The notes under the pieces were generated by a model. It was given only the letters and a program-made list of their open reading frames with translations. It made no database searches and was not told where the DNA came from. Positions 1 to 8,245 of a DNA stretch of 64,000 bases are shown here, piece after piece (within the stretch, counting starts at the first letter, position 1; each line of letters opens with the position of its first letter). The DNA comes from UBA1672 sp964587815 (GTDB taxonomy: Bacteria; Pseudomonadota; Alphaproteobacteria; Micavibrionales; Micavibrionaceae): contig CAZPMH010000011.1 of NCBI GenBank assembly GCA_964587815.1, positions 4,209 through 68,208 on the forward strand, written 5' to 3'. Position numbers and translations under genes: made by a program.

Positions 1-2
1 AT

Positions 3-92
3 GTTGAGACAATGGATTTGCCATCTGTTGAAGAGCTAAAAAAGGCTTACGAAGATGCTCAGAAAAAAGAGATGAACCAAGCGAACCAATAA
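3..92 (+). CDS. atpD: 3' end of ATP synthase F1 subunit beta (partial)
   Basis: An open frame enters from the left edge and stops with TAA at 90-92. The visible tail is about 29 residues, charged and helical (VEELKKAYEDAQKKE), which is compatible with the C-terminal helix of the F1 beta subunit. The call rests mainly on position: in proteobacterial atp operons atpD lies directly upstream of atpC, and the gap here is only 15 bp. The tail itself is poorly conserved in the family, so a different upstream gene is possible. Confidence 0.5.
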   Translation, partial: VETMDLPSVEELKKAYEDAQKKEMNQANQ

Positions 93-107
93 GTAAGGAT
101 AATCATT

Positions 108-521
108 ATGTCAGAAATATTTTTTGAGCTTGTATCACCGGAGAAGAAGTTGATTTCGGAGCCTGTTTATATGGCGGAAATTCCGGGTGATGAGGGCATG
201 ATGGGCATTTTGTCAGGTCACTGCGGCCTTGTGTCTTCCTTATCTGCAGGGGTTGTGCGTTTGCATAAGGCAGAGGGCGATAAAGACGTGCGTAAGATTT
301 TCATTGCGGGCGGTTTTGCCGACATCACACCTGAGCATTGCAGCGTTTTGGCCGAGGAGGCGATCTCGCTTGATGATCTGGATAAAGACAGTCTGGAGCA
401 ATCTTTGCGCGATTTGAACGAGGATTTGACCCTGTTGGTTGAGCCTTCTGACATTAAGCGCACGAAGGAAAAGATTGCGCTGACCAAGGCGAAGCTGGTT
501 GCGGTTGCGGGCTATAATTAA
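108..521 (+). CDS. atpC: ATP synthase F1 subunit epsilon
   Basis: This 137-residue protein is the epsilon subunit of F1F0 ATP synthase. It sits in the central stalk, couples rotation to catalysis and can inhibit ATP hydrolysis. The N-terminal beta-sandwich is recognisable (FFELVSPEKKLISEPVYMAEIPGDEGMMGILSGH, shown here only as its start and family pattern), with the typical GDEG-x-MGIL-x-GH motif and a later IAGGFADI strand. A C-terminal helical hairpin follows (about residues 88-137). An AGTAAGGA ribosome site precedes the ATG at 108. It is the last gene of the atp operon, and a hairpin follows at 605-627. Confidence 0.95.
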   Translation: MSEIFFELVSPEKKLISEPVYMAEIPGDEGMMGILSGHCGLVSSLSAGVVRLHKAEGDKDVRKIFIAGGFADITPEHCSVLAEEAISLDDLDKDSLEQSLRDLNEDLTLLVEPSDIKRTKEKIALTKAKLVAVAGYN

Positions 522-604
522 GCCGCATACACGCTTCAGGAGTTTATTTTCATAAAAATGTGCGTTTTTAACGCTTTTGTTATAGTATCATGGCTATAGT
601 GACA

Positions 605-627
605 AAACCGCATGGCACGTGCGGTTT
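605..627 (+). terminator. hairpin after atpC, possible terminator
   Basis: AAACCGCA and TGCGGTTT form an 8-bp perfect stem with a 7-base loop, 84 bp after the atpC stop. There is no strong T run after it (only TTTAAAG). It could therefore be a weak terminator of the atp operon or a structure in the leader of the next gene. Confidence 0.35.
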
Positions 628-653
628 AAAGCGAGGTTTTGATAAAGGCAATT

Positions 654-1520
654 ATGTTTGAAAAAACAAGTCAATTGACAAAGGCAACGTTGGCGGCGTT
701 GTGGCTGACGATTTCAGGCGCGAGTGGGGCGCATGCGCAAGAGGCGCAGAGTGATCAGGATCGGCCACGAACTGAGGCGCCTGTTCCCGATACTGATAAC
801 GCTGACAGGCAAGCGGTTGACGGTGTGCTCTCTCAGGGGCAAACCAGTGATATGGAAGAATTTGTTGCGCAAAATCAGTGTGATCCTGAATTGGTGGAAA
901 CCTTAGTTTCGCGTGATGTTTATGAAGAAGTTTTATCCCCTCGGTTTACAACGCGCGGGGCACGCCCCGAAGACCCTGATGGTGAAAATTTACAGGCGGA
1001 TATGGCGGCGTTTCGCGCTGATCGGCAGGAGAAGATTTCTTACTTCTTCGATTGTAGCGTCGATAACATAAATTTACATGCCATGGCGAAACGGTTGCAG
1101 GACGATCCGCAAGATCGCGATGCGTTTGAGCGGATTTTTGCCGAGATGGTGACAGAGCGCGCAGATGATATTGCATCGTTGTATTCGCATGATGAACAAG
1201 TGGCGATTGCGGATAATTTGCTGAGTTTGTTTGAGCGCCAGAATTCTGAATATATTGATAACCTAGGCTTTTTCTATAACGGAGAGGCGATGCGTGAGCA
1301 GGTTGAAGAGCGTTTGCTTGCCGAACACGGGCGTATCGCGATGTTGGCGGCGCATGCCGATATGATTGATGTTCTGGACTTGGAAACCGTTATACCACCG
1401 CAAGAGCGTACGTCATATAGGCGTACGTTAACAGGCATTGTTGAGAATGAGTTCAGATCTTATGTTGCGGAAGCGGGGCGGCGTTACAACCAGTCTGCAG
1501 GGCAAGGGTACGATATTTAA
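654..1520 (+). CDS. secreted/periplasmic protein of unknown function
   Basis: I do not recognise this 288-residue protein. Residues 1-28 look like a Sec signal peptide ending in AHA before QEAQ, so it is probably periplasmic. The mature part is acidic and mainly helical, with a Gln/Asp/Arg-rich stretch after the signal. It has only two cysteines (in QNQCDPE and FFDCSVD), which could form a disulfide. The ATG at 654 was chosen over an in-frame TTG at 639, because AAAGG lies five bases before the ATG and the signal peptide then has a normal length. It stands alone between atpC and a convergent operon. Confidence 0.75.
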   Translation: MFEKTSQLTKATLAALWLTISGASGAHAQEAQSDQDRPRTEAPVPDTDNADRQAVDGVLSQGQTSDMEEFVAQNQCDPELVETLVSRDVYEEVLSPRFTTRGARPEDPDGENLQADMAAFRADRQEKISYFFDCSVDNINLHAMAKRLQDDPQDRDAFERIFAEMVTERADDIASLYSHDEQVAIADNLLSLFERQNSEYIDNLGFFYNGEAMREQVEERLLAEHGRIAMLAAHADMIDVLDLETVIPPQERTSYRRTLTGIVENEFRSYVAEAGRRYNQSAGQGYDI

Positions 1521-1535
1521 AATTTTGGCTAACCG

Positions 1536-2102
1536 TTAGGCAGGGGCAGACGTGTTGTATTCTTCGTCAGATATTGCCTTCACATAGTCCCAGGCTTTTT
1601 CTTTTTGGTCGAGTTGGTCTTCGCTGAATCCATGTTTTTCTTCCATCTCAGAGATAAGCTCGTCCACGGCGGGGCGGAGTTGTTCGATTTGGTCTAAGGC
1701 GGTTTGTACTGACGGGTCTGCCTTGCCATCAAAGAACATTGAGAAATTGTGCGTATGAGCTTCGATTACGTCTCTCAGGCCGATAAGGCCGCTATAGACC
1801 ATGTCACTTTCGCCGAATTCAGCGCCCATGGATATTGCGCTGGAGGCCTTTGCCAGTGGGTCGCGCAGGCTGTGTGCCAACCTTTTTTCCATCTCAGGCA
1901 AAACCATTTCAGCATTTCTGAAGGCCTGTGTGCCGTTTCTTTGGATAACGTCTTTTTGATGATCGGACAGGGCAAGTGACTGCATGGCCTGAGTCAGCTC
2001 TTCGAACTTTGCTGAACCAAGTGCGTGGTCTGTGATTTCCATCAGCCTTTCGCCCAGAGTTTGCGCTTTATCGTTAAAGTCTTTGCTTAATTCATTCGAC
2101 AT
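1536..2102 (-). CDS. hypothetical helical protein, last gene of the pabBA operon
   Basis: A 188-residue soluble protein with no signal peptide, no membrane segment and no recognised motif. It is predicted to be almost entirely helical (SNELSKDFNDKAQTLGERL onward), with a short acidic C-terminus. The frame is open further upstream, but that would overlap the preceding gene. The ATG at 2102 lies 11 bp after the LOG-family stop and gives the natural start. The position suggests co-transcription with pabB, pabA and the LOG-family gene, but no functional link is visible. Confidence 0.7.
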   Translation of the reverse strand: MSNELSKDFNDKAQTLGERLMEITDHALGSAKFEELTQAMQSLALSDHQKDVIQRNGTQAFRNAEMVLPEMEKRLAHSLRDPLAKASSAISMGAEFGESDMVYSGLIGLRDVIEAHTHNFSMFFDGKADPSVQTALDQIEQLRPAVDELISEMEEKHGFSEDQLDQKEKAWDYVKAISDEEYNTSAPA

Positions 2103-2113
2103 GTTTAACCCGA

Positions 2114-3040
2114 TTACTGCGTTTCTTTTATTTCTATGTGGGTTTCGGTTTCGCCCGGGCCCCATTTTTCTGTGTGCAAGTTTATGTTAATACCTGTTTG
2201 GCTCGCAAGTTTTTTTTGGAGTTCGGTTTCTGTCTCAGCCACGTCGAACAGCTCTGTGCAGCGATCGGTGATGAATTTTTCTTCTTGCGCGGTTGTTATC
2301 CATTTTAATAGCGCATCATATTGCCCTGATGTGTTGATCAGGCCTATTGGTCGGCTGTGTTTGCCGAGTTGTTTTAGGCCGAGCGCGGTGGCGAGTTTGT
2401 AGCTGTCTTTTACGGTTGGTGCGTCAAAGATAAGCGGGGCATCATTTTTTTTGCCTAAGATTTCGTCTTCGAAGTGTGGTGTTTTGCTTCTGTCTTTTGT
2501 TTCTTCCTGAACGGTGTTGTAATTTTCCAAGCGCTCGTAAATTTCCTCAACTGTATTGACGATAATCAGGTGCTCCTTCGGCAGATCAGGCAGGCTGTTT
2601 AGATAGTCGATAAAACCGGCCCAGTAATTTTCAGTGTTTACAAGGATAACGGGTTTTTTATGTGCGCCCAGGTTCGCCCAATATAAGGCTTCTAAGAATT
2701 CATCGATTGTGCCGAAGCCGCCCGCGAGGGTTATAATTGCATCGGCGCGTTGGAACATCTTTAATTTTCGTTCCCATAGGTCGGGTACGAGAATGGTCTG
2801 GCTCAGGTTGGGGTGAATGCGCTCACTGTCTTTTAATCTTTTCGGGATGATGCCTGTGACGCGCGCGCCTGCGTCCAATGCGGTGTTGGCGACGATGCCC
2901 ATGAGCCCCGCATCCATACCGCCATAGATTAAGGTTTTTCCTTTCTCACCGATAGATGTGCCTAGGGTTGCCGCCGTGTCTTTGAATATGGGGCGGCATC
3001 TGCCGGAAGAGCCTAAATATACGGTGAGGTTTTGTATCAT
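2114..3040 (-). CDS. LOG family protein (TIGR00730), Rossmann-fold nucleotide phosphoribohydrolase-like
   Basis: This 308-residue protein belongs to the LOG/'lysine decarboxylase-like' family. Characterised members remove ribose phosphate from cytokinin nucleotides or nucleoside monophosphates. Family features seen are the N-terminal VYLGSSGR, GGMDAGLMGIVANTAL (about residues 40-56), and the phosphate-binding motif AGGFGTIDEF, which normally reads PGGxGTxxE. Here the first proline is replaced by alanine, while the GG, GT and E residues are kept. The LOG domain ends near residue 190. About 118 further residues follow that bacterial LOG proteins (around 190 residues) do not have and that I cannot assign. 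It lies 54 bp after pabA, probably in the same transcript. Confidence 0.82.
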   Translation of the reverse strand: MIQNLTVYLGSSGRCRPIFKDTAATLGTSIGEKGKTLIYGGMDAGLMGIVANTALDAGARVTGIIPKRLKDSERIHPNLSQTILVPDLWERKLKMFQRADAIITLAGGFGTIDEFLEALYWANLGAHKKPVILVNTENYWAGFIDYLNSLPDLPKEHLIIVNTVEEIYERLENYNTVQEETKDRSKTPHFEDEILGKKNDAPLIFDAPTVKDSYKLATALGLKQLGKHSRPIGLINTSGQYDALLKWITTAQEEKFITDRCTELFDVAETETELQKKLASQTGININLHTEKWGPGETETHIEIKETQ

Positions 3041-3094
3041 GACGGGTGTTTATCCTTTTACGTTTTGCCCTGAATTCTTTGCGTTGTCATATCA

Positions 3095-3682
3095 TTATTG
3101 TTGGGCGGTGTGCCAGTCTTTTGCGCATCGGATGAAGTTTTCTATAATTGTCGGCCCGTGTGGTGTCAGGATGGATTCAGGGTGAAATTGCACGCCATAG
3201 ACGGGATGGGCTGTATGCTGAAAAGCCATAATTTCATCTTCGGGGCCGAGGGCGGTGATGGTCAGACCCGATGTTCTTTCAATTGTGGCGATCAGAGAAT
3301 GGTAGCGGCCTGCCTGGAACGGGGTAGGGATGTTTAAAAATAATTCGGATCCGTTATGGTCGATCATGCTGGCCTTGCCGTGGACGGGTTTTGAGGCGCG
3401 TATTGTGAGGCCGCCATAGGCTTCGGCGATGGCCTGATGCCCCAAACAGACGCCGAGAATGGGGATGTGCGGGCCTAATTCCTTGATTAATTCTATGCAG
3501 ATGCCTGCTTCTTTCGGGGTGCAGGGCCCGGGGGAGAGAATAATGGCTTTTGGTTTAAGCTTTTGGATTTTTTCCAGACTTATTTTGTCATTTCGTGCGA
3601 CGACATATTCATGCCCCAAGCGTTTGACGTAGCGCGCGAGGGTGTAGACAAATGAATCATAATTATCGATGATTAAAATCAT
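3095..3682 (-). CDS. pabA: aminodeoxychorismate/anthranilate synthase glutamine amidotransferase subunit
   Basis: A 195-residue class I glutamine amidotransferase. It hydrolyses glutamine and passes ammonia to the chorismate-binding partner for p-aminobenzoate (folate) synthesis, or for anthranilate in dual-use enzymes. Motifs are IIDNYDSFVYTLARY at the start, LSPGPCTPKEAG for the oxyanion region, GVCLGHQ with the nucleophile Cys, and FHPESILTPHG with the catalytic His and Glu. It is transcribed after pabB with a 103-bp gap, so a PabA role fits best. TrpG function cannot be excluded because PabA and TrpG share the same motifs. Confidence 0.9.
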   Translation of the reverse strand: MILIIDNYDSFVYTLARYVKRLGHEYVVARNDKISLEKIQKLKPKAIILSPGPCTPKEAGICIELIKELGPHIPILGVCLGHQAIAEAYGGLTIRASKPVHGKASMIDHNGSELFLNIPTPFQAGRYHSLIATIERTSGLTITALGPEDEIMAFQHTAHPVYGVQFHPESILTPHGPTIIENFIRCAKDWHTAQQ

Positions 3683-3785
3683 TATTTCTTATAGCATGGG
3701 CGCAGTTTAAGAAAAGACAAGAGATGCGGGTTTGAGTGTCCTATCAACTTCAAAATACACGCATGTTTTGAGGCTGCCATCGTTT

Positions 3786-5246
3786 TTAAGCGGCGGTTTC
3801 GGTCGGTTTCTTGGGTTGTAGGTTTTCGGTGTTTTCTTTTTCAGCGTCTTCTTTTTCTATATTTTTTAGCGGTTCGAAGGATTTGAACACGCCGCACGCC
3901 TTGTCGAGGGTTTCCTGATATTCCTCCGCGGGGTTTGAGTCTGCGACGATGCCGCCGCCGACTTGCAGGCTGATGCGGTTTTCATCATAGATGAGCGTAC
4001 GGATGAGGATGTTCGTATCCATCGCGCCGTCAAAGCCGACATAGCCGATGGAGCCGCAATAGGGCCCGCGGCGGGAGGGTTCGAGTTCTTCAATAATTTC
4101 CATTGCACGGATTTTCGGTGCACCTGTGATTGACCCGCCGGGGAAGGCGGCCTTTAGCATATCTGTTGCGGTTTTGTTGTGACGGAGTTTGCCCTGAATG
4201 GTGGAGACAAGGTGATGAACATTGGCGAAGGTTTCCAGCTTGCATAAATCTGTGACGTCTACGCTGTCAGCTTCGCAGACTTTGGCCAGATCGTTGCGCA
4301 GCAGGTCGACGATCATGGTGTTTTCGGCGCGATCTTTAAGGCTGTTTTTCAGGTCGGCGCGGTTTTTCTTATCTTGCACAACGTCTTTTACGTGCGGACG
4401 TGTGCCTTTTATTGGTTGGGTCTCTACGCGTTTATTGTGGGCGGTTAAGAAGCGTTCGGGCGAGGTTGAGGCGATTTTTATATCGTTAATGTGCATGTAG
4501 GCCGCAAAAGGCGCGGGAGAGATTTCGCGCATATGCATGTAATGCAGGAACGGATCAAAATTTTCGGGGCGCTTGGCATCGAAACGCTGTGACAGGTTGG
4601 CCTGGAAAATATCGCCGGCATAGATGTAATCGATGACCTTTTGGACGTTGTCTTTATATTCGTCCTCAGTGAAGTTGGACAGCCAGACAATATCAGGAGA
4701 TTGATAGGGCGGCGGTTCTAACTCCTGCTCAAACAGCTCTATTAAATGCGCGCGTTTGCGGCTTGCGTCCTTTTCGTTGCGCGCGTGGGTGAAAATGTAT
4801 GTTTTCTTTAGCAAGTAATCATGCGCCAAAACCTGATCGTAAATGCCGATGGCCATGTCGGGCATGTCGGGGGTGCGTTTTGCGGTTTTGGGCAAGTCTT
4901 CCAAATATCGTGCGAGGTCGTAGCCGAACAGCCCTGCCGCGCCGCCTTGAAAAGGGGGCATGTTGGGAAGAGGGGCGGCAAACTTAATCCATGATCGCAT
5001 GCGGCTTTGAATGGTTTCGAACGGGTCGGCGTCTTTTAGTGTGATACGCTGTTCCCAATTTGTGATTTCAATTTCGCCGTCTTTGGCCTCGATTGTCTCA
5101 ATTGGTTTACAAGCCACGAAAGTGTAACGGCTGTTCGGGTGCTTGCGATCCGCGCTATCGAGGAGCAGGCTGTAGGGCAGGTGTTTGATGGCCAAGAAAG
5201 CCTTAATCGGGTCAATGCCTGTAATGTCGTAAATAAACGGTTTCAT
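3786..5246 (-). CDS. pabB: aminodeoxychorismate synthase component I
   Basis: A 486-residue chorismate-utilising enzyme that forms 4-amino-4-deoxychorismate, the precursor of p-aminobenzoate and folate. The key discriminator is QPIKGTRPH (near residue 280): the lysine in PIKGT is the PabB nucleophile, where anthranilate synthase TrpE has alanine. Other family motifs are IFQANLSQRF, FPGGSITGAPK, RGPYCGSIGYVGFDG and GGGIVADSNPAEEYQETLDK. The C-terminus has an extra charged tail (EKEDAEKENTENLQPKKP). It is first in the leftward operon pabB-pabA-LOG-unknown. Upstream, ACTATACTGTATA contains a plausible -10 element. Confidence 0.92.
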   Translation of the reverse strand: MKPFIYDITGIDPIKAFLAIKHLPYSLLLDSADRKHPNSRYTFVACKPIETIEAKDGEIEITNWEQRITLKDADPFETIQSRMRSWIKFAAPLPNMPPFQGGAAGLFGYDLARYLEDLPKTAKRTPDMPDMAIGIYDQVLAHDYLLKKTYIFTHARNEKDASRKRAHLIELFEQELEPPPYQSPDIVWLSNFTEDEYKDNVQKVIDYIYAGDIFQANLSQRFDAKRPENFDPFLHYMHMREISPAPFAAYMHINDIKIASTSPERFLTAHNKRVETQPIKGTRPHVKDVVQDKKNRADLKNSLKDRAENTMIVDLLRNDLAKVCEADSVDVTDLCKLETFANVHHLVSTIQGKLRHNKTATDMLKAAFPGGSITGAPKIRAMEIIEELEPSRRGPYCGSIGYVGFDGAMDTNILIRTLIYDENRISLQVGGGIVADSNPAEEYQETLDKACGVFKSFEPLKNIEKEDAEKENTENLQPKKPTETAA

Positions 5247-5316
5247 CTTAACTATACTGTATAAAAAACCATAAATTTAGTATAGCGGAATCGCACGGCT
5301 AATAAAGATTAGCTGT

Positions 5317-8202
5317 TTATTTTGTTTTATTTTTATGTCCTTCGTTTAAAAAGGATGCAATTTCTGCGCTCGCTTCGGCGATGCCGCATTTGATGATCTC
5401 AACTTCGGGCGGAAACGCACCGTGCAGGCGGGAGGGAAGCATGGAATCGAGCATGACGAACACGCCTTTATCATCGGCGCGGCGGATCAGGCGGCCAAAG
5501 GCTTGTTTTAATTTCAGGCGCGTGAGCATTTCATCATATTGGCGTTTGCCGAATGCGTTGCGGCGTGCCTTGTGCAGGATGGTCGGGCGCGGCCACGGCA
5601 CGCGGTCAAAGACGAGCAAGCGGAGCGATTCCCCGGGCACATCCACGCCATCGCGCACCGCATCTGTGCCGAGCAGGCAGGCGGTTTCATCGGCGCGGAA
5701 CATATCAATAAGTGTGCCTGTGTCGATTTTATCGATATGCTGACCATAGACGGGGATGCTGTGTTCTTCCAGCGGTAGCGTAATTTTCTCATACACTGCG
5801 CGCAGACGGGAAATGGCGGTGAACAAGCCGAGCGCGCCACCATTGCTTGCAGTAAACAGGGTGCGGTAGGCCGCGGCGACTTGGGCGAGGTTGTTCTTAT
5901 TCACATCATTTATGATGAAGACTTTTGTGCGGTTTTTGTAATCGAACGGTGAGGTGTGGCTGGATTTGTGCGGCTCAGCGGTTAGATATTGCGCGCCTGA
6001 TCGTTGTGCAGCGATGCTCCAGTTATGCGCCTCATCTTCGGTGCGGTCCTGCAAGGTGGCGGAGGTGACGGTCATGCCATGGAGGTGCGGGCGCATGCTG
6101 GCGGCGAACGGGCTCATAGGGTCGATATGGTGGCGATAGAAGCCGACATCGACTGAATTGCCGTCGACTTTGGTTATTTCAAGCCAATCAATAAATTGAT
6201 TGGCTTGATTAGGGCGAACAACGCTGACCGCGTTGCTTCGCGACTCGTTGCGAGAATTTGGTAAGGTTTCTGGCCTGGTTTCTTGGCTTTGTAGGGTTTT
6301 TAACATCTCAATCCAAGCGGTGAGTGTCATTTTTCCGCGATATTCGAGCGAGGAAATCAGCGCATCAAGGCGTTTGCGTGTGTCAGAATCCATCTCGCCC
6401 GTATCGTTGACCAAGCGTTCATTCAGGCGTTTGGCGAGTGCGTCCATTGGTTTGAGGAGTTTGGTGAGTTCGTCTTCCAGTTTTTTGCCTGCCGCGGCCA
6501 TGTCTGCATCGATCGGGAACAACTCGGTTTCGATGGAATATGGCGTGTTATCTTGCGTGTTACGGGCATTGACCACGCGGTATATTTCCATCAGGAAGAC
6601 TTCCGCAGGGCCTTTAGGGGCGCGGTCTTTGAAGCGGCGGCTCCATCCATCGGCGCATAGGGCGTTGGCGTATTGGATGATTTCTTGCAGATGCCCTGCG
6701 GCTTGTTCATCGCCTTCGGTTAAATCTTCGATACGTTTTTTTAACCCTCGTGCGCGGCCTTTTTTTGCGCCCTCCCGTCCCAATATCCAACGGCGGAGGT
6801 CAGCGGTTTCGCGCGCGGTGAGGTGTGCGGCAAATGCGCTGTCTGCGGCATCGAAAAGGTGGTGGCCTTCGTCAAAGATGTATCGGGTGGGCATGTCCTC
6901 GCGCCCTGCGGCCATGGCGGATTGGATCATGACCAGCGCATGATTGGCGATGACGAGGCGTGATTTTTTGGCCTTACGCACGGAGCGTTCCACGAAACAC
7001 CGTTTGTAATGATCGCAGGCGGAATAGATGCATTCACCGCGGCGGTCGGCCAAGCCGTATGTGTTGGCGTAACCGAGCACGCCCGAGAGCCATCCGGGGA
7101 AGTCTGATCCTGTTAAATCGCCATCGCGTGTTGCGGCGACCCATCGCGCCATTATCCCGGCAGCGATCACATGGCGCGGGTTGTAGGATAAAGCTGCGCC
7201 GGCGGCGGCATCGTCGAGATTAAGCATGCAGAGGTAATTTTCTCGGCCTTTTCGCACCGAGGTGTACGCGTCCTTCACTACAGGATGCGGGTAGAGGCGA
7301 TCAAGTTCATCATTGATTTGGCGTTGCAGATTTTTGGTGTAGGTGGAAATCCAGACAGCGCCCTCGTTCTTTTCCGCCCAGACGCTGGCGGGTGCGAGAT
7401 AGCCAAGAGTTTTGCCGACGCCTGTGCCTGCCTCGGCCAGAACGATGTGCGGGTTTTCGTCCTCGCGCATGGGGGCGAACATTTCGGTGATGTCGCGGGT
7501 ATAGCTTTTTTGCTGCGGGCGGGCTTCTCTGGCTTTATCGCCCGTATTCAGAAGCGCGCCGAGTTTGTCTTCAGCCTCTTGTGGAGTGACGCCGTGGTGC
7601 GATGGTGGTGGCGCGGGGGCTTCGTCGCTCCATTCGGGGAGGTGTTTCCAGACATTGAGGGCTGATTTGGAGAACATCTCCGCGTCAGGGTTATAGGGTT
7701 CGCCAAGCACTTCGGTGATGAAAGGCGTCCAGCCCCAGCCTTTGCCTTTTAAGCCCATGACGGCGGCGATTTTGAGCGGGTCGGCTTTTAATTTGAGCGG
7801 GTCGTCCTGCAGGTTTTTGAGCAACGCGCGCGCAATATCGAACAGGGCGAAGGGTTGATCCTCAAACTCTTTCGGCGGGTTTAGATGCAGGCTTTGCGCG
7901 AGGCCGACGGGTGTTGGGATGCAAAATTGCGACGGGTGAGTAAAGGCGAAAAGTTCCAGCACGTCAAACGTGTGGAAATTTTCAAAGCCGAGGCGTTCTT
8001 TCACATACGGTGCGTGACAGACAAGAACGGCCTGATTTTCCAGCCATTGGCTTGCGCGGGCATGGGGCAGGGTTTGGATTTCCCCGTCCGCGGTGAGGAT
8101 TGTAAAGTCGCGCGCGTTCACGGCGATGGCGGCGCAATCGGGAAGGGATATGCGGGCGCCCTGCGTTTCGCTGTGTTCGGGAATCGGGTGTTCTACGCTC
8201 AT
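5317..8202 (-). CDS. DinG/XPD-type ATP-dependent DNA helicase
   Basis: A 961-residue superfamily 2 iron-sulfur helicase of the DinG type, acting on damaged DNA, R-loops or stalled forks. The N-terminal 220 residues carry a domain beginning with AIAVNARDFTILTADGEI that resembles no helicase core. The core has Walker A AEAGTGVGKT, four Fe-S cysteines (YLCM, then a CIYSACDHYKRC cluster), a DEGH box (IFDEGHHLFD, in place of DEAH), and the C-terminal motifs TDAVRDGVDVPGE and QAFGRLIRR. The length exceeds that of E. coli DinG (716 residues). It is 43 bp from MscS on the same strand. No LexA-type site was seen just upstream. Confidence 0.88.
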   Translation of the reverse strand: MSVEHPIPEHSETQGARISLPDCAAIAVNARDFTILTADGEIQTLPHARASQWLENQAVLVCHAPYVKERLGFENFHTFDVLELFAFTHPSQFCIPTPVGLAQSLHLNPPKEFEDQPFALFDIARALLKNLQDDPLKLKADPLKIAAVMGLKGKGWGWTPFITEVLGEPYNPDAEMFSKSALNVWKHLPEWSDEAPAPPPSHHGVTPQEAEDKLGALLNTGDKAREARPQQKSYTRDITEMFAPMREDENPHIVLAEAGTGVGKTLGYLAPASVWAEKNEGAVWISTYTKNLQRQINDELDRLYPHPVVKDAYTSVRKGRENYLCMLNLDDAAAGAALSYNPRHVIAAGIMARWVAATRDGDLTGSDFPGWLSGVLGYANTYGLADRRGECIYSACDHYKRCFVERSVRKAKKSRLVIANHALVMIQSAMAAGREDMPTRYIFDEGHHLFDAADSAFAAHLTARETADLRRWILGREGAKKGRARGLKKRIEDLTEGDEQAAGHLQEIIQYANALCADGWSRRFKDRAPKGPAEVFLMEIYRVVNARNTQDNTPYSIETELFPIDADMAAAGKKLEDELTKLLKPMDALAKRLNERLVNDTGEMDSDTRKRLDALISSLEYRGKMTLTAWIEMLKTLQSQETRPETLPNSRNESRSNAVSVVRPNQANQFIDWLEITKVDGNSVDVGFYRHHIDPMSPFAASMRPHLHGMTVTSATLQDRTEDEAHNWSIAAQRSGAQYLTAEPHKSSHTSPFDYKNRTKVFIINDVNKNNLAQVAAAYRTLFTASNGGALGLFTAISRLRAVYEKITLPLEEHSIPVYGQHIDKIDTGTLIDMFRADETACLLGTDAVRDGVDVPGESLRLLVFDRVPWPRPTILHKARRNAFGKRQYDEMLTRLKLKQAFGRLIRRADDKGVFVMLDSMLPSRLHGAFPPEVEIIKCGIAEASAEIASFLNEGHKNKTK

Positions 8203-8245
8203 ATATCAGCATTAGCATGTTTTTACAGGCATGAGCAGATAGATT

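Noticed and set aside
6233..6943. 236-codon open frame on the plus strand inside the helicase gene
   Set aside because: Antisense to a clear DinG-type helicase; the Ser/Arg-rich composition is typical of shadow frames.
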